Assembly (NCBI GenBank): GCA_958510875.1
Contig: OY294068.1
Span: 36,808,297-36,872,296, forward strand
Direction: 5' to 3'
Length of the DNA stretch: 64,000 bases
Source of the DNA: Endomychus coccineus
Lineage: Eukaryota; Arthropoda; Insecta; Coleoptera; Endomychidae
How positions within the stretch are numbered: the first letter of the stretch is position 1; each line of letters starts with the position of its first letter. The notes under the pieces were generated by a model. The model saw nothing but the letters and a program-made list of their open reading frames with translations, was not told where the DNA came from and searched no databases. The position numbers and the translations under genes are program-made. Below, in pieces: positions 1 to 11,544 of this stretch.

Positions 1-705
1 TCGACTGGGAAGATTGTCATATCTCTGTCTCCAGAGTCAGGAAAATGATCCGACACTAGATGTCTCAGTGTCTTCTGCGGTGACGTGATGTAGATACCCG
101 CCACTCGGAAGAATCACCCATCCAATTCTTCCTCTGTTATTCTTTGAAAGAACTTCGCAGAATTTTGCTTGACAAGGTATCTTGTTGATATCCCCGCAGA
201 AAATCCGCCAAGTATCTCGTTTTGACGTTCTCAACCCTTCTTCATAGTCTCTTAGGGCCGGTTCATATAATTCTCAATCAGCGTCTACCTGAGTTCTCTT
301 AGCTTCGTTAAAGAGTTTTTTTGCCTTTTTCCGGTGTTCCTCAACCTCGGTGATCCCCAGGGCAATGTTCCTCTAGCGTTTTCCTGCCTAAGGTCTTAGC
401 TGGCTTCATTCGAAGAGATGGTGGCGGAGCTCAGACCTGGAACTGTAACCTCTGTCTTCGCCCTTCCTTCTCTGTGATAGGTCAGAAACATAAGAAGCCT
501 ACCATCTAACTCCTCTTCATAGAGACCGTTGGGTTCCTATAACTTGGAACCTCATTTGTAATGGATTCAGCATCAAATAGAATATGTCTATGATCCGATA
601 AGGACACTTTCCATTTTAAAACCTGAGTGTCCATTGACCTAGAGCAAAGAGTGAGATCAACAACCTTCTACCTTCTAGAGGTGAAAAAGGTCGGTATCGA
701 CAAAT
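1..705 (-). mobile_element. Non-LTR retrotransposon (LINE) fragment: endonuclease end plus linker to RT
   Basis: Read on the minus strand, the stretch from about 705 to 550 gives a degraded apurinic-type endonuclease C-terminus containing VVDLTLCS and then SLSDHRHILF, the SDH catalytic box of LINE endonucleases, followed by YRNP. From about 345 to 37 the linker before the RT is readable as KKAKKLFNEAKRTQ, then LRTSKRDTWRIFCGDINKIP and KFCEVLSKN, a pattern typical of I/R1/jockey-like insect LINEs. After a stop at 37 another frame continues as DHFPDSGDRD to the window edge, so the RT lies outside. Several frameshifts make it a pseudogene, and the 5' side ends near the hairpin at 722. Family assignment rests on motif recognition only; the exact clade is not resolved. 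Confidence 0.8.
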
Positions 706-720
706 CGACATTACGAGTAT

Positions 721-792
721 CATATATAAAAATTCTCAGGAAATAGAACAGAGGGTTTATTGTGACCTATTTCCCGAGAATTTTTATATATA
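721..792. repeat. Near-perfect hairpin (26-bp arms, 20-nt loop)
   Basis: Arm 721-746 and arm 767-792 are inverted complements with about two mismatches; each contains AAAAATTCTC and AAATAG. The 20-nt loop lies at 747-766. It stands immediately upstream (minus sense) of the LINE fragment. It could be a short foldback, a MITE relic or a pre-miRNA-like hairpin; the sequence alone does not decide. Confidence 0.75.
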
Positions 793-1860
793 ATTCATAC
801 TGGGTCAAGAATCTTTATATTATTACGAGTATCTGCATTCGGTTCATAGATTAACGGAACTAACAATTTAATGATGTACCTACGGACAATTGCTGCATTG
901 TACTTGAGGGCATTGTTCAAGTAATGTAAAAGTTTCCAGAAAATACAGATAGTAAGGATATAATATAAGATATGTATGTATTCTTATGAAAAATTACAAG
1001 CTAGACCAAAGAAGGATCAATATTATTTATAGGAGACTGGAGCAATTTAATAAATTGCTAACTCCGTTAAGAAGTTTCTCTTTCCAAAGTTCAAAAGTTC
1101 GTGTGTTCAATTTAAGACTATTTATTCCTCAGTGCCGAAATAATAACATCTCTCAACTTCTCGTCTATTAAATATTCAATTTTTCCATTATTCAAGTGAC
1201 AATGTTATGTCGTTATTTCAAAAACTGCAACGGATATTTCTATTTCTATTCTAATGATAGCGCCGCGACAAGGAATCAAAAATGATAATGACTATTCCCA
1301 CTTCATTCCTGCCAAATCTATTTTTTCGGAGTTTCTAGTTTCACAGTTGAAATTGGAGAAAGAAACTAGAGAAGCAATTACACATAAGGAGTATATCAAC
1401 GGCACTAATGATGAACCCTACAATAATTTGATTGCTAATTCTTTCCAGAAATCACAAATATATACATATGCATAATTCAGAAATATTGATTCAATAAAGA
1501 CGGAACAATAAAAAAAGTGATCCAATATCCAATTGATATTACGTATTCGCATATCTGTAACAATTTTACAAACAATTCCTTCCTATACAATTTAACCAAA
1601 TCATTTTATTATTCTTGTGAGTAAAGAAAATTTAAAAGCTCTCAATTTGTGTTGCTTGACTGGTTTTGCATGTAGCAAGTATAATTTTAAGAAAAGGACA
1701 ATTACTGGTAGATCCCAATAATATTGTTGATGTTTAAAATATCCACTTAATCCGGGAGTTGGTACTAAGAATTAATTACCCGACACCGTTGAGGTCCATT
1801 TATTTGTTGTCAAACTGAGGGCACGAGGAGGGACATAATTATCGAAAGTTTTCTTTAAAG
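793..1860. other. No recognisable gene
   Basis: AT-rich sequence. An open frame of 73 codons at 1254-1475 on the plus strand has no motif I recognise and no clear gene signals around it. I see nothing else here. Confidence 0.5.
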
Positions 1861-2690
1861 TTGAGTCGACAATTTTAGAGTTAACTTGAATTTAGATTTT
1901 GGAGTGTGCCAGTGTGTCTATTTAAAATGGCAAGTGGTATCAAAATGTCTATGTCGATTAAACCATTTCCAGAGTTGTCTATGGATCTGAGAAAAGTATT
2001 CTGCTCAGGCTGCAGCAAAATTGTAAGTACAAATTTATTATTTTCAAAGCTATGCAGACTTCTCAACATGAAAAATGTTTCTGAAAAACAGGCTATACAA
2101 GGTGTGTCATGAAGAGGGTTCATTAAATATGAACAAGGTGTATTTTACGTAACTTTTTAAGATTTCAAATATTATGATTTTTCAGTATAAAAGTATTCCT
2201 TGCCTCTGGCATACAGGGTGAGACAAACTTTAATCGTAGTGCCATAACTCCTTTGAAACAAAACTAAACAATTTTTTTGAATGAAACCACAACCAATTAT
2301 AATTTCATTTCGAACACTATTATCCAATTAGAGTCATCCAAATTATCTTTGATGGAGGCGGTAAATTTAATAAAAAATTTGAGCAAAAATGCAAAACAGT
2401 TCCGGGACATATTGGAATTATATGAAAAATTCAAAGCAGTAATTGATAAGAAACATGGCTACAAATTCCTTTTACAAGCAGCCAATGCTTTAATTGGAGA
2501 TTTTGATGAAACATTTACATTGGAACCAGAAATTTTGTCACATTTAAAAAACGCCCCTATTACGTCTGTTGACGTAGAGAGAAGCTTTTCTGCATTTAAA
2601 CATACGTATAGTGATAAGAGGAGAAACTTATTGTTAGAGAATTTCGAGAAATACTTAATTGTTTATTGTTTTAATAATTAAATTAATCAC
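1861..2690 (+). pseudogene. hAT-family transposase remnant, internally deleted
   Basis: The 3' frame (2277-2681, 134 codons ending in TAA) is the C-terminal dimerisation region of a hAT transposase: it ends with PITSVDVERSFSAFKHTYSDK and a hydrophobic YLIVYCF tail, the usual hAT C-terminal signature. About 200 bp upstream a short frame (1906-2030) gives a half zinc-finger with FCSGCSKI, followed directly by a GTAAGT splice donor at 2022. The element at 61582-62885 has the same FCxxCSKI block with its intron at the same point, so I infer this is a relative of that copy that has lost the central catalytic part. Not functional. Confidence 0.75.
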
Positions 2691-5270
2691 GTAAAAATTG
2701 TTTTGCTAGATATATTTTCAAATAACAAAATATTGAACTACGTTTTGTTTTATTTCAAACTACCCCATTGGAAAACAATTGATTGTGAAAATTAAAATAT
2801 TAATTTTCATATAATTTCTTATCTAAATTTTTTTTTTCATATTTCAACTAAATTTCTTTCATATATATATGATCATATTTCCTACTTTTTTTCTCCATAT
2901 TTGCCTCACTTTATTGAAAACTATTAAAAAAGGAAATGAAGATGTGAAGGTATAAACAATCCCAACCATAAATGCCATAAACTGTTCACATATCGAGTAT
3001 TTTCAGATCATATTGAGGCAGTGAGGCTGATTCATTATTATAGACTCTGATTGAGCTCCTTAACTAAATTGAAAGTTAATTGTCATGTCTATGATACTGA
3101 CTTAGACATGAACTGATAAATAAATATGTAGGTGATTATAACTTTATTCCGTCAAACCATCTAGGAAGGTTTAACTGAATTCAATCCTAACTCAAACACT
3201 GGCAAATAATGCAAATGCATAATTTCTGTTGGGAATTACTAAATTCATTAGGCAAAATGTATTTAATTTTGAGCGTATTCCATATGCATAGATTGAATGT
3301 ATGGAATAGCACGAGTCTTCTTGACGAGGTTGTAATCTACAAACCATACTCTCAAGCGACCACTTCAACGTTGTCACCAATGTAATTTGTTCTCTGTTTG
3401 GTCGACTAAGCTATGGAAATTAACTGTGTAAATCTTACCGGGCACGCCTCAATTTTTCACCCAGAGAGAGTAATTTCGTCCATTTGCGGCGGTTGTATAA
3501 ATTAATTTTGCGGACAACACAGGAGTTTCCTAATCAAATATATAGACTCTCTGTAAATACGATTTTATAGGTTGAGGAAAGGGTAAATGTCCCAAGTAAT
3601 AGAAAGGAATGTTTCCCCATCAAATATAGATAAGCTGTGATTAATAGTGTCAACAAAATCCAAAATAACGCCCTCATTATCATAGTCGTAGCTGTAGTTG
3701 TACATTGGCTTATGAAAAATCACTGCAGTCAAATCAAATATGGCTACAAGCTAGTTATAAGTGCCCTATGGCTGTAGATTAGGCTCACGAATATCTCAAA
3801 GCAACATGGTTTTCAAACTAGATTTTTTTTGTTCCAGTCATTTTTTTAGACTTATGAGTTCATACGCACGTCTCCCAGTCAAATCGGAACTATTTTGCGG
3901 AAATTCGTAAATAATTACTTCTGAAAACAAAGACAACACAAGTTTATTGAATAAATTATGTTTTTGAATATTGATAGAATAAAAATTGACACAACTAAGA
4001 AAAAACTTGAAAATAGAAGAGAAACTAGAAAAGTTCCAGAACTATTGACTATTCCTCTGATTGAAATACTCCAAGCACATTGCTTTCTTGTTCTAACAGT
4101 CATCTCAGGAAGTTATCCACTTTGTATTCACTCTGGCCACTTTGGATTCTTTTTCCTTCAGCATTTGTTTGTAGCAAGAGGGAAACCTTTTCCTTGGAAA
4201 ATTTGCAGGACCCTCACATTTTTTCAATTTATAGGTACTCTTCGTATTCTTCGTTGGAACTTCTTACTCGTCTTCTGATTCATCCCTGTTTCCATCTTAC
4301 ATCGAAACTCTAATGGGATGTTTTGTAAATTCAAATGATTATATCAACCTTTATTCTGGTAATTTTCTTACTGATTTCCCACGAGTTAACAACACCTGTG
4401 CCCAATATAACCACAAAGATAGCTTCCTTGTACCACTCCATTAATTTTTCGTAAGCACGTATAATAGTGGAACATTTGATCCTATACGTCAAGTACCTTT
4501 TTAGCATTATTACAAACCTTCAGATATTAGGGGAAAATAATTTGTTGCATACTCTTTTTTCTTCTGCGTGGCCTCTGGTGGTACATGACCGCTCTGGACG
4601 AAATTTATTTCTATGCACGTCATGTACCATTTGTGGTAAATGTTTCAGAAACAAAGAATACAAAACGAACGATTTTATTGGGTATAAAAACCCGCAAAAA
4701 AAACGCATTTCTGCATTTAACATTAGGATCAAACGATGAGTAATGTGTTCTGCCCTTTGTTGCGAATATGCTCCAACGGAGCTTATGGAAATAATCATCA
4801 ATTTGCTCTTACTCAGATACTGGTGTATTGGATAAAACTATCCCCCAGATTATTCTTCCCGAAAGCAGTGCAAATCATATAGTACTAATAGCAAAACTTT
4901 CTAATTTCGAATAATCAGGTGGATTTTGCAAGTATCCGCCCTTTTTTCAGCAATCATTATGAGTAATATTATAAGAGTAGCTTCTGCTACTGACGGGTGC
5001 TCTTTTACTCCCTTCTGCGATATTCACAGCTGAACATATCTATAAATAGTGATTCGGAGTATGTATTGAGAAGATTTGATTTTGTATAATATAATAATTG
5101 CTTTGATAATTAACGGGCACTGTAAATGCAGATAGGCGCTAGGTTTTTGGTATCTTCAGGGACTATCTGATGATCAGACCCTAACACCTCTTTTAGATAT
5201 GTTATGGCAATTTCAACAATGCAAGCCTTGTCGCATGAACCAAATTATAGAATTTGTTAATAATAATATT
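2691..5270. other. No recognisable gene
   Basis: AT-rich DNA. Open frames of 60-106 codons at 3192-3380, 3958-4313 and 4467-4801 occur in overlapping frames on both strands, without any domain I recognise; I take them as chance frames or unrecognisable relics. Confidence 0.5.
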
Positions 5271-5274
5271 TGAT

Positions 5275-5850
5275 AATTTGCAATGCAACCAGTTCAGTTG
5301 TAAGAAGAAACTGAAAATCGTTTAGGCGACGTCTTTGATTAAGTTTCTGACATAGACAAGTTCGGGAGTTTAAAATTGATTGTGAGTCTTGTTCAATTTG
5401 CTATGTGGGTCAAACTAGAAGGAACATTTTATTTCGATTCGAGGAACATTTTGCCCAAACAAAGGGAAATTATGATGAGGCATTAGCGTTAGCGGAACGT
5501 ATTTAGAATAGAGGTCGCGCCATTTCTCAAGAAAGTTTATCATTTTTAAACACAGAATGAACAAATATAAAGGTAAATTAGTAGGGATGAAATGGAGCTT
5601 AAAAGGAATTCATTATGTTCCGATTCATCTCCACTTGAGGGTAATCCCTTGTTGGCATTATTATTCCCAAATAGTTTTTGAAAGGGCACATTTTGATTCA
5701 TAATTTAGTTTCCTGTGCATGATGATGGCTATTCGGTAGCCGTAACGTCTTCAGTACTTTAACAGTATTTCTGGAGGATATGGGTAATCATTGCCTATTT
5801 ATAGTGTTATAGTGTATCCACAGTGTAAACTCTTTCATAGTTTATCAATA
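5275..5850 (+). mobile_element. Penelope-like element 3' fragment (family 1, copy A)
   Basis: The segment aligns by eye with 12410-12985: both hold CYVGQTRR, the core of a GIY-YIG endonuclease, reached here through CQFCYVGQTRRNILFRFEEH, and then diverge with stops. Downstream both have the same 3' non-coding end: a CATAATTTAG stretch, the hairpin GATGATGGCTA...TAGCC followed by TCAGTACTTTAA, and a TTTATAGTG tail. RT sequence is absent, so the copy is 5'-truncated. Many stops and indels; an old pseudogene copy. Confidence 0.75.
5718..5750 (+). ncRNA. Decayed hammerhead-like core of PLE copy A
   Basis: TGATGA is followed by a hairpin (GGCTA/TAGCC) and GTAAC where related copies suggest GAAAC. 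The first base of the CTGATGA box and one A of GAAA are changed, so the motif should be dead. Confidence 0.35.
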
Positions 5851-7130
5851 ATGCCTTGGTGAGACAATTGTACAATTTTCCTCATCCTAGATCCTAAAAA
5901 ACAAAAGATGCACCCTACTGTATACATCATCAAAAATTGTAACAATCTCCCGGATTCTTTCAGATGTTACCTCATATCGCACTAGCCAATTTCAGATAGC
6001 TTGAGATTCCAGCTGTGACTATCTCTTTTCTGTGAATTATATGATGAAAAAGTACGGCGATCCTTATTATTGGGATATGAAGCTGGATGTTCCTGTACAA
6101 ACCTTTGATATGATCAGGAAAGACGATCATCCACAGTGAGGATCAAAAGGAGCATATCTGCTTTCCAATTAGTGGATTTTCTAGACACAAGAGCGTTCTA
6201 TGGCTTTGATGGTAGGTATCATATAAAGTTGTGCTTGATTCGTTTTATTGACCTTTACCTATTGTTCATTATCAATCTATGGTCATATCAAATATATTTG
6301 AGAGTAAGACAGAATCGGTGATTCCGATTTTCCGAGCTGAATGATATTTTTTTTTTTATGTCCCACTCACGTTCGTATGTTCATCAGTGTTCTGTGACCT
6401 TCGTGCGTGAAGAAATTGCCATTAATATTGTACGACGAATTTGAATATATTTGTGTATGAAAATATATGAATAATTAGATATTTATTCATTACTGGATTC
6501 GGGAAGAAGGAATGATTATCAAATTGCCTGAATAATCATTTTGATACTTTCCTTTCCAGTTGACTGAAGATCTGATGGTGAAAAGTAGAACAAAATAAGA
6601 TGAATAAATCAGGAATTTCATTGAAGTTTTATGAACACTTCAAGACTCATTCGCTGAGAGTTATTGCTTGTTTCGCATTTACGGTCTTTTATTTAGTCTT
6701 ATTCTGGTTACAGGAGTCTTCAAGTGGCTTCATAATATTCAATTTAGGTGAAACGGCTCACTACTCACTATGTTATTAGGTACGAGTGATAGGCAAGTAT
6801 AAGAAGCTTGGTTCTTCTTTCATTTATAGCACATAAGAATAGACTAAGTTCGATTCAACTTCAGTTCAACGGCGCGAACTTTTCACTTTCTGGTCCCTGA
6901 GATTGAAATATCGAATAGTATTTCCGGAAAAAATTCCAGTTGAGAGCTTCAACGAAGTTTATCTCTAGATCATTAGATGCATTTTGACTTCAGTTGAATA
7001 ATACGAACTGAGGAAACTATATTTTTTTGTGTATATATAACTGTTCTAGATATTTAGTTCTAGTTCTGAATATTGATACTTTTGATTGAATGTTTTGGAA
7101 ATTATAACAAATATAATATCTATTTTAATA
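5851..7130. other. No recognisable gene
   Basis: Nothing I can name. A 61-codon open frame at 6136-6321 has no recognisable motif; a poly-T run lies near 6345-6357. Confidence 0.5.
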
Positions 7131-7132
7131 TA

Positions 7133-7672
7133 CAGGGTGTCCTCGAACTGCGTGGCCAAAATGGAACCGAAGATTCTTTGATTCGAAAAAAATTTGATGA
7201 GCCTTTTTACTTTTGCCTCAAGTGTCTTGTTTAGCCGGTAGAGGGCTTCAAAGTTGCAAAAATAATTTTGTTTTTTCGGTATAACTTGAGAACGCGATGA
7301 AGGACTTTCACAATATTTGGCAGGTGAGTTACTGTTGATAATAGCTGTTTTGACAGTGGAGCACAGAGCCTTGAAGACCATAGAAATGGCTCAAACTTGA
7401 GGATGTCATGGGAAAAGTGTATAGAACTTTTTTGTGGTCAATGTAATTCACTCTATATTTCTTACGTAGATAGCTTATGTTATTTGAAAACTTTTTTTAC
7501 TCTTGGAAAATTTTGATAAAATTAACGGATTAGCTTGAAAAAATTAATTTTTGAGTCTCTGCAATTTTGCTAACTAATTTTACTTGATTAAAATACCTTA
7601 GTTGCCTTTGCTTTTCTAATGTCATTATAAAATTATGGCTCAAAATTTCACTAACACTGAAATGGTTGATAT
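7133..7672 (+). repeat. Left TIR of mariner-like copy 1
   Basis: Inverted complement of 8821-9423. It includes the transposase start codon at 7635 and roughly the first dozen codons, so the beginning of the gene lies inside the terminal repeat. Confidence 0.9.
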
Positions 7673-8711
7673 GTTATTGATTTATGGACTTTGTCGTTGC
7701 AATGGCCGGAGAAGTGTACAAGCTCATAGGGAAAGATATCCGCACCTCAGAATTCCAAATCGGCAAACCTTTGCTAATATCGAGAGGCGACTTCGCGAAA
7801 CTGGCAGATTTGAAGCAAATCGCAGAGAAACTGAACGCAGACGGACAAGAAGGACGTTAGAGCTCGAAGAAGAGATACTGGGAGCGGTTGAAACTGAACC
7901 TAGAATAAGCACACGACGTTTGGGACTTCGTATTGGAGCCTCAACATCATTAGTTCATAATGTACTGAAAGAAGAACTGTTGTATCCCTATCATGTTAAA
8001 ACAGTTCAATACTTATTGCCCATGGATCCAGGTCATCGGCTAGATTTCTGTCGGTTTATTGTCTAAAGACAAAAGGCAAACCCCAATTTTTGTAGAAGAA
8101 TTCTGTTCACGGACGATCTACTTTCACGAGATGTGGTCTTTTTTACCTCCATAATGAACATTTCTATGCTGATAAAAATCCTCATGAAACGGAAGTTACA
8201 CATTTTCAGAATCAAACTAAAATCAATGATTGGGTTGGAATTGTGGATAACTTTATTATTGGTCCTACCGTTATACCCGATCGATTGAACGGGGAGAACC
8301 ACTTGAACTTTTTGGAACAAAGGCTACCTGAACTGTTGGAAGACTTGCCCTTACACATTCGTCGTGACCTTTGGTTTATGCATGATGGTGCACCTCCTCA
8401 ATTCACATAAGCTGTGAGGCGACATTTGAATGCGGAATATCCAGATCGCTGGATAGGTAGAGGACACGATGCACCAGTGAACTGGCAGGCCCGCTCCCCT
8501 GATTTGACGCCCTGCGACTTCTTTCTATGGGGCGAAAGTTTATGCAGCTCCAGTAAACCCACGGGAGAAATTGTTGCAACGGATTAATCATGAAGCGGAT
8601 TTATTGAAGAACGATCCTGAAGTACTAGCCAGAGTTCAATTCAATTTCTTGAAACGAATTAATTTGTGTATTCAGGAAAATGGGCAACATTTCGAACAAT
8701 TGATGCCTTAG
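7635..8711 (+). pseudogene. Transposase (HTH DUF4817-like plus DDE/D domain), broken
   Basis: The first 143 codons are intact: MAQNFTNTEMVDMLLIYGLC starts a DUF4817-type DNA-binding helix-turn-helix with ERYPHLRIPNRQTF, then an arginine-rich linker, then LRIGASTSLVHNVLKEELL, the second HTH. A CAA-to-TAA change at 8064 stops the frame (copy 2 has CAA). Beyond it ILFTDD (first catalytic Asp) is readable, followed by a 1-nt deletion relative to copy 2 near 8113, then HDGAPPQFT (second Asp), then SPDLTPCDFFLW with the third acidic residue as Asp. The reading ends with HFEQLMP and TAG at 8711. The start codon is set by agreement with copy 2. Would encode about 355 residues if intact. The family assignment rests on known insect homologues. 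Confidence 0.9.
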
Positions 8712-8820
8712 CGATTTCTCAAAAAGTTTTGTTGTTTCTTTTAATTTAGCATTTGTTTTTCCTAAATAATCACATCGTTTCCCCATTTCTATTGTTTTTA
8801 TTATTCGTGTTTTACCGAGA

Positions 8821-9423
8821 ATATAACCATTTCAGTGTTAGTGAAATTTTGAGCCATAATATCATAAAATTTGTACGGAAAGCAAAGTAAAAACTGACAG
8901 TTTTGAAAATAAATTCTCCAAATGCCAAAATGACATTGGAAAAGTAGAGGCAACTAAGGTATTTTAATCAAGTGAAATTAGTAAGCCAAAATTGTAGAGA
9001 CTCGAAAATTAGTTTTTTGAAGCTAATCCGTTAATTTTATCTAAATTTTCTAAGAGTAAAAAAAGTATTCAAATTAGATAAGCTATCTACATAAAAAATA
9101 TCGGGTGAATTGGATTGACCACAAAAAGTTCTGGACACTTTTCCCGTTACATCATCAAGTTTGAGCCATTTCTATGGTCTCTAAGGCTCTGTGCTCCACT
9201 CTCAAAAACTACTATTATTGACAGTAACTCACTTGCCAAATATTGTAAAAGTCCTTCATCACGTTCTCAAGTTATACCGAAAAAACAAAATTATTTTTGC
9301 AACTTTGAAGCCCTCTATCGGCTAAACAAGACACTTGAGGCAAAAGTAAAAAAGCTCATCAAATTTTTTTCGAGTCAAAGAATCTTCGGTTCCATTTTGG
9401 CCACGCAGTTCGAGGACACCCTG
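8821..9423 (-). repeat. Right TIR of mariner-like copy 1
   Basis: Complement of the left TIR, 603 bp, with the fuller version including about 60 bp lost from the left arm. It carries an inverted copy of the transposase start region (ATG complement near 8854). Confidence 0.9.
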
Positions 9424-9425
9424 TA

Positions 9426-10186
9426 TAGAAATTTTCAAACATATTGAAAATAATTTCATTGTAGCTTTGAGTATGAAAATTATTTTCACAGGCTTTGCCA
9501 TGTTCACCCATTGAAGGTTCCAGAAATTCATTGATTCATTCATTCATCAATGAAACTTCAGTGTACCAATAAGTTACAACCAAAATTGGCAACGGCAATA
9601 ATCAATCGGCACTTGAATAAAAGATGTATTTCTGAAAATGAATTTTGAAATATTATTTTCATTGGAATTATCTTGAACATCCTTACAAATGTTTCATCTA
9701 GAATTTCTAAGGAGTCCAGAAACTTGTTCTTTAGGCCTTTAATTGGATCAAATTACAGAATAGAAATTAGAAAATATGTTCTATTCTTGACATTTGATCC
9801 ATCAATTTGGATTTCAAAGCGGCATTAACTGGCGGTCAGGCGGAGGAATGGGTATAAGTACCAAATTGACGTTATGAAATGAATGAGGTTGTAATTTATT
9901 GTTTTTTTATTATAATGATCAATAGTTCAAAAGCACTGACTGTGCTATCCAAATTCCTTCAACATGCTTCAAACAAACAAAGAATCTAACATATACCACT
10001 TTACACATTTCATTCAATGAAAAAAAAAAGACTTGTGCCCTTTTACACTAAAAACGAGGTCTGAAAAGTCAAAAAAATATTGAAGATGATAACATTATTA
10101 TTATGTTTGTTCATTTTCACTATCATCACTTATTATTGCGTCAATTGGACTTTGTAACTAGACTGTAGAATGGGTAGAAAGCTAGT
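9426..10186. other. No recognisable gene
   Basis: AT-rich spacer with no frame or repeat I recognise. Confidence 0.5.
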
Positions 10187-11250
10187 CTAACATTTCCAGG
10201 AGATATTTTCCTTTTCTTCTGATACTGAAACTGGAACTTCATAAGATGAAGGAAGAGCAGTTATCTGCTGCGAACCACTTTTACTCAAAAACAATATCTT
10301 TTTTAATGGTTCATCCTTATATAAAGAAGCCTTATATTCTACTGTGCCTATTTCCTGAGTATACCACAACCATTTGATATCTCTACAAGAAATATTTTTG
10401 CCTAATTCAAAAAAGTCACTCTTGGTCATTTCAGTCACATGAAATTGCTGAGAACTTCCACATGACCTTACCAACTGCACCCAATCTCGAGAATGTTCTA
10501 TGAAAACAGGATAGTTCTTTTTTTTTTTCTCTATGACTGAATGATCCGAGTAACACTCCATATGAATGTGACCAAAAACAAGAAATGTATGATCTATGTA
10601 GTTTAGGCTTCATTTGCATGAGCAAAGAAAACATAATAAGTAAGTGTGTTTCTGTTTTGATCATCAGAGCATGTGTCCGAGTATATAAACGATTTTTGAG
10701 ATCTCATCCAAAGAAGAACTCTCAAAATGTTTCTAAATATATGAGGGTATCTGATCTGCTCCTCGTCTTCCAATGGCTTCATGCCACATGATACAAAAAT
10801 AATGCTTCGAGTTTAATTCTCGCATGGTGAAATAAAACACCCAGAATTGTCGTTTTTAGAATGCTATAGAGTTTTAATGTCAGGCGTTGAGAGACATTGC
10901 TGTGAATTAAGAGTCGCAGCCACTGTATTATCATGATGTTTCTTAGCCGCGTAAGCGTTCTCAGCCTCCAACTGGTGATCTTGCAATTTAGTTTTGAATT
11001 CTTCGACGGCTTCACCGTTCGAATTTTTGGTAAACGGAATTCTGTCTGATAATTTTTTTGAGAAACTGATTTTCTTCCTCGCTATAACATCTCACTGAAG
11101 TAAAATGACTAGGTAAGTATTTCCCAGTGGAGTCCTTCCGAGTAAAATAATTAGGAATCGAAGATATATGTTTAGTAACCAAATCACTGTAATTTTTAAG
11201 TGTCTTCTTTGCCGGAGTTGAATTTTCGCACCCATCAGCGTATATTATCC
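10187..11250 (-). pseudogene. DUF7869-like multicopy insect protein, pseudogene
   Basis: Read on the minus strand from 11250, the exon opens right after a good acceptor (TCTCTTTTTCAG, just upstream) with GIIYADGCENSTPAKK, HISSIPNYFTRKDSTGKYLP, then FKTKLQDHQLEAENAYAAKK and CLSTPDIKT. After stops and frame changes it continues MWHEAIGRRGADQI, HTFLVFGHIHMECYSDHSVI (a conserved GHxHMEcDSDH block) and VFIEHSRDWVQLVR to a TAA near 10187; the last 124 codons are one open frame (10187-10561). This order of motifs matches a protein family that is highly multicopy in insects and is annotated with DUF7869; it is probably carried by mobile elements, and the biochemical role is unknown. At least three disruptions are visible, so no product is expected. 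Confidence 0.65.
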
Positions 11251-11540
11251 CTGAAAAAGAGAAACCTTTGGTACTAACTACTGTCGAACTGACTCAAGCT
11301 TCCCTTGTTTTCACTTTGAGTACCTTCCTTCCCCTCTTCTTCACTCCAGATATAATGAAAATAGAGAGACGAAATATATGGAGGATTTTATTGTGTAAAA
11401 CGGCATAAGTGCACGTATAACGTTGTAAATTATATTTTTTATATTGCGGTCAGCGGTATAAGTAGGCATATAACTTTTTTTACAATATTATTATTCATTT
11501 TTGGAGTATGGACTTAAGTATACTCTATATACCATATAAC
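11251..11540. other. No recognisable gene
   Basis: Probably intron or upstream part of the DUF7869-like pseudogene; no frame is recognisable. Contains a polypyrimidine tract and AG acceptor on the minus strand just above 11250. Confidence 0.35.
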
Positions 11541-11544
11541 ATAG

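Larger units (their letters stand above)
7133..9423 (+). mobile_element. Mariner-like (DUF4817/DD34D-type) DNA transposon, full length, copy 1
   Basis: The ends are CAGGGTGTCCTCGAACTGCG and its exact complement, each flanked by TA (7131-7132 and 9424-9425), the target duplication typical of the Tc1/mariner group. Terminal inverted repeats are unusually long: 7133-7672 on the left and 8821-9423 on the right; the left arm lacks about 60 bp that are present in the right arm. Between them lies a single broken transposase gene (7635-8711). A second copy, close in sequence, occurs at 44917-46918 on the other strand. The element is inactive as it stands. Confidence 0.92.

Noticed and set aside
2205..2260. 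ACAGGGTG near the hAT remnant and ACAGGGTGT at 30660 as mariner-like ends
   Set aside because: The match to the TIR stops after about eight bases and no partner end was found.
5140..5190. CTGATGATCAG near 5168 as another hammerhead box
   Set aside because: The sequence is simply palindromic and lacks the following hairpin and GAAA.
7046..7381. 111-codon minus-strand frame and its counterpart at 9115-9447
   Set aside because: Both are the same TIR sequence read in the same sense; the frame is a by-product of the terminal repeat and ends outside the element.
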